From Bacteroidota bacterium (GTDB lineage: Bacteria; Bacteroidota; Bacteroidia; J057): a stretch of 7,258 nucleotides of DNA. The stretch spans positions 1 through 7,258 of the forward strand of contig CAUJFT010000094.1 of the NCBI GenBank assembly GCA_963169475.1, written 5' to 3'. Under the pieces are notes generated by a model, which was not told the DNA's origin, did not search any database, and worked only from the letters and a program-made list of their open reading frames with translations. The position numbers were made by a program, and so were the translations under genes. Position 1 is the stretch's first letter, and every line of letters starts with the position of its first letter. Below are positions 1 through 4,990 of the stretch, piece by piece.

Positions 1-1641
1 CCGAGAAAGGATGGCATTGTCATCCATTGCCCACATTCTCCCTACTTTAAGAGAATCTATTGCCCTTGTCCACTCATTAGAGCCTTTAAGCGTATCTTTG
101 TGAACGACAGTGTCATTTTTAAAGGCTTTATGCCTAAGTATGATTTTTCCCTTCACCGTATCATTCCAGAATAAGGTATCTTTTTTATTAATTTCAAGTC
201 GAGTAATGATTTTCCCTTCTTTATACTCCGGCTGGATTAGGCTTGCCGATAAGAAAATCATTAGTAAAAGTGGAGTTACATACTTTATAATGTATTTGAC
301 TGCATTGGGAATCCGAATTTCGGCACCTTCGCGGATTTCGTTCATTCCTTTGTCAATCCCAAAGAACCACCCGAAAAGAATTGCCTCCAAGAGTGCAAAA
401 ACGACGAGAGATACTGTTCCAGCCCAATAGTCAAATTCATCAAGTACCCCGTATCCAACATACAATACTACCGGAACCCCCAAGAGGAGTACAATCGCAC
501 CGAAGATAAGGGTAGCATTTCTACGACTCACCTCAAGGCTATCTTCCAAAAACGTAGTAACCGGAAGTCCCATCGCAATAGAGGACGTAATCCCTGCAAA
601 AAACAAAAGAGAGAACCACATAGCACCAGCTATAGCAGACAAAAACCACCCCCAATGCGTAAATAAAGAGGGGAGCGTTTTAAACCCTAACCCTAAGCCC
701 CCGCTTTGAGAGAGAATGTCATTTACTCCGTCAATACCAAGATACCCGATAGCTATCGGGATAATGATACTTCCTCCGATTACTACTTCTACAAACTCGT
801 TTAGCCAGCCGGCAGCCATTGCATTTAAGGCTATATCCTCTTTTGCTCTTACATAAGAAGCATAACATTGTATAGAACCCATTCCTACAGAAAGGGTAAA
901 AAATATCTGCCCGGCAGCCGCAAGCCACACTTTAGGAGACCATATTGAAGATAAATCCGGTTTCCAGAGATAACTCATTCCAAACAATCCGTCATAAGCC
1001 GCCCCGCTGTCTCCCCCTGATTTTAGCGTTATCGCTTTAAGGCTTAACAGTAACCCAAAAAATATCAGAAGTGGCATTGCAATTTTACCAATAGCCTCTA
1101 TTCCATCTTTTATCCCTCGACTAATAATCCAGAGATTCAGTCCCAAACAAAATAGCCATGAGAGTAGCGAAATTGGTATGCCTATAAAAGAAACTTTACC
1201 TGATACATACTCGTCAAAAAACAGAGAAATCTGTTCAGGATTCTTCCCGTTAAAGTACCCAAAAAGGGAATAAAATGTGTAGGACAGCGTCCATGACTCT
1301 ACATAAACATAGTATGCAGCAACAGAAATATTGATAAATAACCCAAAAGCACCTAAGTACTTCCAAAAAGGTCTTTTTTTATCCAAAGAGAATAAAATCA
1401 GCGGGGTATGATGCCAATTTTCCTTACCCGCATATCGCCCCATTGCCCATTCCATCCAGAGCATAGGAATCCCCAGCAGCAAGAAGCATATCAAATATGG
1501 AATAATAAATGCTCCGCCCCCATTTTGTACTGCCTGAACCGGAAAACGGAGCAAGTTTCCTAACCCGACCGCATTCCCTGCCATTGCCAGAATTAACCCT
1601 AAACGAGTACCCCAAGCGTCTTTTGAAGTGCTAAAAGTCAT
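1..1641 (-). CDS. Sodium-coupled NSS-family (LeuT-like) transporter, C-terminus cut by window edge
   Basis: Inner-membrane symporter that probably imports an amino acid or similar small amine using the Na+ gradient. The frame is open for 547 codons from ATG 1641 to base 1. The N-terminus matches the NSS signature: residues 22-34 read GNAVGLGNLLRFP, followed by NGGGAF and MEWAMGRY. From memory of LeuT, the Na+ ligands correspond to A24, N29, T249, N281, A349, T352 and S353. The gate pair corresponds to R32 and D404. E285 sits at LeuT E290, which suggests chloride-independent transport. Two pocket positions differ: M254 (LeuT F259) and M357 (LeuT I359). About 11 membrane segments are visible, the last at about 448-470. 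After it comes a hydrophilic stretch of at least 75 residues holding two 22-residue repeats (475-496, 497-518), where LeuT has only a short loop before TM12. Family call is firm; substrate is unknown. Confidence 0.95.
   Translation of the reverse strand, partial: MTFSTSKDAWGTRLGLILAMAGNAVGLGNLLRFPVQAVQNGGGAFIIPYLICFLLLGIPMLWMEWAMGRYAGKENWHHTPLILFSLDKKRPFWKYLGAFGLFINISVAAYYVYVESWTLSYTFYSLFGYFNGKNPEQISLFFDEYVSGKVSFIGIPISLLSWLFCLGLNLWIISRGIKDGIEAIGKIAMPLLIFFGLLLSLKAITLKSGGDSGAAYDGLFGMSYLWKPDLSSIWSPKVWLAAAGQIFFTLSVGMGSIQCYASYVRAKEDIALNAMAAGWLNEFVEVVIGGSIIIPIAIGYLGIDGVNDILSQSGGLGLGFKTLPSLFTHWGWFLSAIAGAMWFSLLFFAGITSSIAMGLPVTTFLEDSLEVSRRNATLIFGAIVLLLGVPVVLYVGYGVLDEFDYWAGTVSLVVFALLEAILFGWFFGIDKGMNEIREGAEIRIPNAVKYIIKYVTPLLLMIFLSASLIQPEYKEGKIITRLEINKKDTLFWNDTVKGKIILRHKAFKNDTVVHKDTLKGSNEWTRAIDSLKVGRMWAMDDNAILSR
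88..219 (-). repeat. Tandem 66-bp in-frame repeat within the transporter gene
   Basis: Residues 475-496 and 497-518 of the transporter align without gaps as two consecutive 22-residue units. Both contain GKII, then R at the seventh position, K-x-D-T or K-D-T in the middle, and D-T plus a hydrophobic residue at the end. A third unit may begin (K519-G520). At DNA level each unit is 66 bp, and the first 20 bases are clearly related. The repeat lies in the predicted periplasmic loop between TM11 and TM12. Its role is unknown. Confidence 0.7.
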
Positions 1642-1682
1642 CTATTCTTATAGATTTATACCGATTACCAATTGGTTTACAA

Positions 1683-1713
1683 GAAAATTAGGACCTACAA
1701 ATTTTTTTTGCAA
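1683..1713 (-). promoter_or_regulatory. Candidate promoter of the NSS transporter, within the end of MITE copy 1
   Basis: Read on the minus strand, TTG (1713-1711) is followed after 20 bp by TAATTTTC (1690-1683), matching seven of eight positions of the Bacteroidota -7 element TAnnTTTG. Transcription would start near 1676, giving a leader of about 35 nt before ATG 1641. The -35-like triplet and the first bases of the -7 box lie in the repeat element at 1688-1803. The imperfect -7 box keeps this tentative. Confidence 0.35.
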
Positions 1714-1803
1714 TAAATTGCTTTTCAATGCTTTAAAATAAAACCTATAACATAATAAATATTGATTATCAAGCACTTATTTTCCATTTTGTGTAAGTCC
1801 TAA
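1688..1803 (-). mobile_element. MITE-like element, copy 1
   Basis: A non-coding element bounded by inverted repeats. The left end (1688-1698) and the right end (1793-1803, read in reverse complement) agree at 10 of 11 positions of TTAGGACTTAC. TA flanks GGAC on the left and GTCC on the right, which fits a TA target duplication. Read on the minus strand, about 55 bases from the 1803 end match copy 2 (from 4685) at roughly 49 positions with one gap, including TGATAATCAAT (1771-1761). The far ends also correspond. It contains no ORF. The duplication and the MITE class are inference; the shared sequence is directly visible. Confidence 0.75.
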
Positions 1804-1888
1804 AAATGATTTATAAGGTTCTTTCTATCGACACCATCAATCTCCCCAATTTTGAAAAATGGTGCTAATTTTAGCATAAAAAGCAAAA

Positions 1889-2206
1889 TCAGGCAAAGCC
1901 AGCAGGTCCGCCACCAAATACAGGGGGAATATTTTTATTATCGGGTAAATCTATTTCTCCGTGTACCTTTTCAAACTTCTCAATATTATCTTGTAGTGCC
2001 AGCATTACTTGTTTAATGTGCATTGGTGTCATAATAATTCTGGCTCTTACTGTGGGTTTTACGGGTCCAGGTCCCGGCAGCATTTGTATGAAATCTAGGA
2101 TAAATTCCGCAGGAGAGTGCGCAACTGCTGCAACATTGCAATAGACTCCGGAGGCAACTTCTTCTGGTAGCTCAATCTGAAATGGAGGATTTGGATTATT
2201 TGTCAT
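1889..2206 (-). CDS. DUF3467 family protein
   Basis: Small soluble protein of 105 residues with the DUF3467 pattern: an IELPEEVASGVY start, then HSPAEFILDF, an MLPGPGP turn, RIIMTP and ALQDNIEKFE, ending in a Gly-rich tail (GGGPAGFA). The family is common in Bacteroidota and its function is not established. An in-frame ATG exists at 2257, but I chose ATG 2206. A good promoter -7 box lies between the two (2227-2234) and would start transcription near 2222, downstream of the longer start. The residues upstream of 2206 are Lys/Thr-rich and not part of the recognisable family. The gene stands alone, with no signal peptide or membrane segment. Confidence 0.88.
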   Translation of the reverse strand: MTNNPNPPFQIELPEEVASGVYCNVAAVAHSPAEFILDFIQMLPGPGPVKPTVRARIIMTPMHIKQVMLALQDNIEKFEKVHGEIDLPDNKNIPPVFGGGPAGFA

Positions 2207-2226
2207 TGTTTTTGTCTTATTTTTCA

Positions 2227-2259
2227 CAAAGGTAGTACTATTTTTTCTCTTACCCACAA
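2227..2259 (-). promoter_or_regulatory. Promoter of the DUF3467 gene
   Basis: On the minus strand TACCTTTG (2234-2227) is a full match to the Bacteroidota -7 consensus TAnnTTTG. TTG at 2259-2257, within TTTTG, lies 22 bp upstream, slightly longer than the usual 19-21 bp. Transcription starting near 2222 would leave a leader of about 16 nt before ATG 2206. This site settles the start codon of the gene. Confidence 0.65.
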
Positions 2260-2393
2260 AACAATTCGGGTAAACTAAATTTCATTTCTTTCCGCCATCA
2301 TGCTTAGTTTGAAAATTATCAATAATAGAGGATAACAAACACTAAAAATTAATCCTTATGCTATAGGGGATACGCCGCCTAGATTAGGTAGTA

Positions 2394-2966
2394 CTATTTC
2401 AAATTTCCGGATAGCGTCATGAGCATTAGTTTATAGATAGCGGCTACTGTGAGAGAATCCGTTATCTCCCCTTTCTCTACAAGGGCAAAAGCTTCTTCTA
2501 TTCGGATTTTTTTTACATAGAGTTGCTCTGTTTCCTCCGGTTCGGCTTCTCCATGAGTAAGCCCTGTGGCGAGGTAGATGATAGCGTATTCATCGGAAAC
2601 AGAATTAGAGAGGTGCATTTCTACAATTTTTTCATAGTGAGAAGCAGTCATTCCGGTTTCCTCTTTTAATTCGCGGATTGCGGCATCTAAAGGAGGGAGG
2701 GAAAGTGTACCTCCACCCTCCGGAATTTCCCACGAAAATCGGTTTAGCGGATAACGAAACTGCCCAACCATCCAGATAAATCCGTTCTCATAAGGTACAA
2801 CCCCTACCGCATAATTTTGAAAATGAACTACTCCATAAATGCCAGGATTTCCTGCTGGGTTTATCACTTGAAACTCTGTGAGTTTTATCCATTTATTTTC
2901 ATAAATCTCTTGGGCAGAAAGCGTTTTCCAAGGGTTTACGGACTCGTCAGCATTTTGATTACTCAT
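2394..2966 (-). CDS. Nudix hydrolase, ADP-ribose pyrophosphatase-like
   Basis: Cytosolic hydrolase of 190 residues, expected to cleave a nucleoside-diphosphate-linked substrate (X-P-P-nucleoside), with ADP-ribose or a nucleotide sugar the likeliest from the family. The Nudix box runs from G84 to M106. Its metal-binding core is intact: R98-E99-L100, E102-E103, G105. It is preceded by SWEIPEGGG, typical of the ADP-ribose pyrophosphatase branch. The usual glutamate six positions after G84 is L90, a change I believe also occurs in some Bacteroidota relatives. The N-terminal part (VINPAGNPGIYGVVHF) and the GQFRYPLNRFSWE segment support the same branch. ATG 2966 directly precedes the family-like N-terminus, and a possible -7 box lies 29 bp upstream. 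It is divergent from rpsP. Substrate is not resolvable here. Confidence 0.93.
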   Translation of the reverse strand: MSNQNADESVNPWKTLSAQEIYENKWIKLTEFQVINPAGNPGIYGVVHFQNYAVGVVPYENGFIWMVGQFRYPLNRFSWEIPEGGGTLSLPPLDAAIRELKEETGMTASHYEKIVEMHLSNSVSDEYAIIYLATGLTHGEAEPEETEQLYVKKIRIEEAFALVEKGEITDSLTVAAIYKLMLMTLSGNLK

Positions 2967-2994
2967 ATAGTTATCTAATTATCAGGTTTTATAT

Positions 2995-3002
2995 CAAAAT
3001 TA
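2995..3002 (-). promoter_or_regulatory. Possible -7 box of the Nudix gene
   Basis: Minus-strand TAATTTTG (3002-2995) fits TAnnTTTG exactly and would give a leader of about 24 nt before ATG 2966. No TTG is present at the expected distance upstream; only a TTAA-type sequence lies there. The region is very AT-rich, so a chance match is possible. Confidence 0.4.
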
Positions 3003-3145
3003 TCAGGGTTTGAAAGATTATTAACACTGACTATCTTGATGATGAAAGATTTTGTACATCATTTTTTTAATCAAAAAAATAATTTAAAAGTACAAAAATA
3101 CAGAGAAACTCCTTATGAAAAAGTGAAAAGGACAAAGTATCTTTA

Positions 3146-3202
3146 TATCTCTCAAAAATAATTTCAAAAAAATAGGCGTTTTAATTGTCTATCTCTCAAA
3201 AA
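3146..3202 (+). repeat. 13-bp direct repeat upstream of rpsP
   Basis: TATCTCTCAAAAA occurs at 3146-3158 and again at 3190-3202, 44 bp start to start, close to four helical turns. The second copy lies exactly in the spacer between the -33 TTG and the -7 box of the rpsP promoter. It could be a regulator's paired binding site or a trace of promoter duplication. Neither has been shown. Confidence 0.5.
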
Positions 3203-3214
3203 GTGGTAACTTTG
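3185..3214 (+). promoter_or_regulatory. Promoter of rpsP
   Basis: TTG (3185-3187), a 19-bp spacer and TAACTTTG (3207-3214) fit the Bacteroidota -33/-7 consensus with no mismatch in the conserved bases. Transcription near 3219 would give an AT-rich leader of about 45 nt before ATG 3265. Confidence 0.8.
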
Positions 3215-3264
3215 CAGCCCAAAATAAAAATATTTGTTTCATTCAAATTAATTAATGAGTCTAT

Positions 3265-3618
3265 ATGGCTGTAAAATTAAGGCTTAGACGCCAAGGAAGA
3301 GGAAAAGCTCCTCATTACGCAATTGTTGCCGCAGATGCAAGGTCCCCCAGGGACGGAAGGTTTATCGAAAAAATCGGATATTACAACCCTGTAAAGCAAC
3401 CTGCAGAGATAAACATTGACCACGAATTAGCCTTGAAATGGTTAGGCTACGGGGCGCAACCTACTGATACCGTAAGTACATTGCTAAAACATACGGGTAT
3501 CCGTCTTAAATTTGCGTTAAGAAAACAGAAGAAAACTGAAGAAGAACAGCAGCGTATTTTTGACAAGTGGTGGAGTCAGAATGGTGCTAAAAAACAAGAA
3601 AAATTCAAATTTGTGTAA
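3265..3618 (+). CDS. rpsP: 30S ribosomal protein bS16
   Basis: Structural protein of the small ribosomal subunit that binds 16S rRNA and promotes 30S assembly. The N-terminal 80 or so residues match the family closely: MAVKLRLRRQGRGKAPHY, the DARSPRDGRFIEKIGYYNP block, then LKWLGYGAQPTDTV. At 117 residues it is longer than the usual 80-90. The extra C-terminal part is charged and rich in Lys, Glu and Gln, as I recall for other Bacteroidota bS16 proteins. The start is unambiguous. The gene has a strong promoter upstream, an intrinsic terminator 42 bp after its stop codon, and rimM next in the same direction. Confidence 0.98.
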   Translation: MAVKLRLRRQGRGKAPHYAIVAADARSPRDGRFIEKIGYYNPVKQPAEINIDHELALKWLGYGAQPTDTVSTLLKHTGIRLKFALRKQKKTEEEQQRIFDKWWSQNGAKKQEKFKFV

Positions 3619-3660
3619 GGGAACAATCGGACTTATGCCCGTATTTTTCTAGAAAAACTA

Positions 3661-3696
3661 ATCGTCCCCGACAAGGCTTTGTCCGGGACGATTTTT
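3661..3696 (+). terminator. Intrinsic terminator after rpsP
   Basis: A 14-bp stem (3661-3674 with 3679-3692) with one C-C mismatch closes a 4-nt loop (GGCT) and is followed directly by a T run (3693-3696, five T counting the last stem base). It is GC-rich in an AT-rich background. An A run just upstream (around 3653-3657) might allow some activity in the reverse direction, though no gene on the minus strand reads into it. Confidence 0.9.
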
Positions 3697-3736
3697 ACAA
3701 TAAAGCGACAAATCCTCCATCACAAAATTTTATTAT

Positions 3737-3756
3737 AGACTTTTGTGTAAAAGTCT
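3737..3756 (+). other. Perfect inverted repeat upstream of rimM, with a weak promoter candidate
   Basis: AGACTTTT (3737-3744), loop GTGT, and AAAAGTCT (3749-3756) form a perfect 8-bp hairpin or operator-like palindrome, 48 bp before ATG 3804. A possible rimM promoter overlaps it: TTG at 3743-3745 and TACATTTA (3768-3775), seven of eight bases of the -7 consensus, at a 22-bp spacing. If that promoter is real, the palindrome overlaps its -33 element and could be a protein-binding site. It has no T run and is a poor terminator. Confidence 0.45.
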
Positions 3757-3803
3757 TACTCTTATTTTACATTTATTGGTAGGAAATACATCTGATACAG
3801 AAA

Positions 3804-4328
3804 ATGAATTATCAAGATTATATTGAAATTGGTTATATTCCTGATGTACACGGCATTAAGGGTCAAGTAAAGGTAAAAATGGACGTGCAAGAGATTAATA
3901 ATTATAAAAAATTAGAATCCGTTTATCTTGCGTCAAAGAATGGTATTCCCATATCGTATGAAATTGCCGAAATTAGTTTCAGAAATTCTATTGAGGGAGT
4001 TATTCGTTTTAAAGGCATATCTACCAGAGAGGAAGCAGAAGCCCTTGTAGGAAGTACTCTTTTTATAGAAGAGAATCAATTACCACCTTTGGAAGAAGGG
4101 GGGTTTTATTACTTTGAAGTGATAGGATACACGATAAAAGACTCCAATTTAGGGGAACTCGGTAGGTTAGAAGAAATTCTTGAAATGCCTGGAGGCGACA
4201 TTATTGTCATGCTTTATCAGAAAAAAGAAGTACTTATTCCGCTTGTTTTTTCGGGTAAGCTTGAAAAAGAAGCGCGGATTTTAAACGTAACGCTCCCAGA
4301 GGGGCTTCTCGAAACCTATCTTTCTTGA
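3804..4328 (+). CDS. rimM: Ribosome maturation factor RimM
   Basis: Cytosolic assembly factor that binds the 30S subunit through uS19 and helps mature the 16S rRNA head region. The 174-residue length is normal. The N-terminal RimM domain is clear: IEIGYIPDVHGIKGQVKVKM near residues 7-26 and RFKGISTREEAEALVGSTLF near 68-87. The C-terminal PRC-barrel-like domain begins near FYYFEVIGYTIKD, with LGELGRLEEILEMPGGDIIV following. ATG 3804 directly precedes the family start. It follows rpsP, a common neighbour, but a terminator lies between them, and trmD, which follows rimM in many bacteria, is absent. Its stop codon lies 2 bp from the stop of the convergent gene. Confidence 0.96.
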   Translation: MNYQDYIEIGYIPDVHGIKGQVKVKMDVQEINNYKKLESVYLASKNGIPISYEIAEISFRNSIEGVIRFKGISTREEAEALVGSTLFIEENQLPPLEEGGFYYFEVIGYTIKDSNLGELGRLEEILEMPGGDIIVMLYQKKEVLIPLVFSGKLEKEARILNVTLPEGLLETYLS

Positions 4329-4330
4329 TT

Positions 4331-4645
4331 TTATTCTACTTCTGGCAGAACAACCACATTCGGTTGAGCCAATGAAAATACTTGGGGTTTTGCCTGAAAC
4401 AGTACCTTAGTTGATGCCCAAGTGGATTTGAATAGCGCGCTATTTCGATATGCTTCAAGATTTGCCGCTGACTCCCATAAGCTATAAGTGTATTTTACAT
4501 TTTCTTGGACCGCATCTGTATAAATAGCCAAATACGTACAGCCTGAAAACCCCCGAATTTGGAATTTACTTGCATTAAATATCGTCATAAATTCCTGAAC
4601 CTTTTCGGGGTGAAATTCCATTCTTACAATTCTTAATATTGCCAT
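4331..4645 (-). CDS. ABM-domain (antibiotic biosynthesis monooxygenase-like) protein
   Basis: Small dimeric alpha-beta barrel fold of 104 residues. The pattern is typical: AILRIVRMEFHPEK beta strand, FSGCTYL near 33-39, YTYSLWES at 52-59, then EAYRNSALF and TWASTKVLFQAKP. Proteins of this fold range from heme-degrading monooxygenases to uncharacterised ones, and nothing here fixes the reaction; the Bacteroidota relatives are generally uncharacterised. I chose ATG 4645 because the conserved strand begins right there. An in-frame ATG at 4666 would add only MFIFYKT. The repeat element of copy 2 begins 149 bp upstream on the window scale (4794) and ends 40 bp before ATG 4645 (at 4685). Confidence 0.88.
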   Translation of the reverse strand: MAILRIVRMEFHPEKVQEFMTIFNASKFQIRGFSGCTYLAIYTDAVQENVKYTYSLWESAANLEAYRNSALFKSTWASTKVLFQAKPQVFSLAQPNVVVLPEVE

Positions 4646-4684
4646 AGTTTTATAAAAAATAAACACTTAATTAAAATTAGGCTA

Positions 4685-4794
4685 TTAGGACTTACGCAAA
4701 ATGAAAAATAAATACATGATAATCAATGATTTATTATGTATTTATATTAAATTATTGATTATCAGTTAATTACAAAAAAAAGCGTAAGTCCTAA
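4685..4794 (+). mobile_element. MITE-like element, copy 2
   Basis: Bounded by a perfect 14-bp inverted repeat, ATTAGGACTTACGC (4684-4697) and its complement (4782-4795). TA stands on both sides of GGAC...GTCC, consistent with insertion at a TA dinucleotide. A second, inner inverted pair (TGATAATCAAT at 4717-4727, ATTGATTATCA at 4754-4764) is placed almost symmetrically, so a single strand could fold into one long imperfect hairpin. It matches copy 1 in opposite orientation, has no ORF, and lies in the gap between the ABM gene and the TetR gene. The better-preserved ends suggest it is younger than copy 1. Confidence 0.8.
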
Positions 4795-4946
4795 TTTGTT
4801 TATGTGCAGTGCCTAAGATTTGGGTGAATGCCCGAAGATAACCCTCAAAACTAACAATTGGTTTAAAGTATTTTTTTTGTGGAGAGAATAAGTAAGAATT
4901 ACACGACTTTGGAAACTAACCCTTATTTTTTGAAACTAAAAAAGCT

Positions 4947-4968
4947 AAAACTAACATTTGTTAGTTTT
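4947..4968 (+). promoter_or_regulatory. Probable operator of the TetR-family regulator
   Basis: AAAACTAACA (4947-4956), spacer TT, and TGTTAGTTTT (4959-4968) form a perfect 10-2-10 palindrome. It ends 6 bp before the -7 box of the TetR gene and covers the -33 region, the place where a TetR-family dimer would block its own promoter. The left half AAAACTAACA recurs exactly at 4847-4856, and AAACTAAC at 4913-4920. Binding by the adjacent TetR protein is inference. Confidence 0.72.
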
Positions 4969-4974
4969 TATTTT

Positions 4975-4982
4975 TATCTTTG
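4975..4982 (+). promoter_or_regulatory. -7 box of the TetR-reductase operon
   Basis: TATCTTTG matches TAnnTTTG fully. No TTG is found 19-21 bp upstream; the nearest (4958-4960, within the operator) is only 14 bp away. Transcription would begin near 4987-4989, so the transcript for ATG 4991 would be leaderless or nearly so. This rules out the upstream in-frame ATG at 4958 as a start for this transcript. Confidence 0.6.
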
Positions 4983-4990
4983 TACCCAAA

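Noticed and set aside
745..760. Perfect 16-bp palindrome CCCGATAGCTATCGGG inside the transporter gene
   Set aside because: It lies within codons of a conserved membrane segment (IPIAIGY) and one such palindrome is not very surprising in a window of this size. No promoter or repeat partner is nearby.
1667..1679. CAATTGGTTTA shared with 4855-4865, suggesting a TetR site before the transporter
   Set aside because: Only 11 bases match, the sequence is low in complexity and part of it is the self-complementary CAATTG. It lacks the AAAACTAACA half-site, so regulation of the transporter by this TetR is not supported.
1871..1882. GCTAA-TT-TTAGC type inverted repeat after the DUF3467 gene as a terminator
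   Set aside because: The loop of 2 nt is too small, the stem is short and AT-rich, and the T run is not convincing on the minus strand.
2231..2399. 13-bp direct repeat GGTAGTACTATTT at 2231-2243 and 2387-2399
   Set aside because: A single 13-bp match is expected with fair probability in an AT-rich window of this length, and the second copy covers the end of the Nudix gene.
3628..3638. CGGACTTATGC resembling the end of the MITE-like element
   Set aside because: The match stops after about 10 bases, with no second terminal repeat at the right distance.
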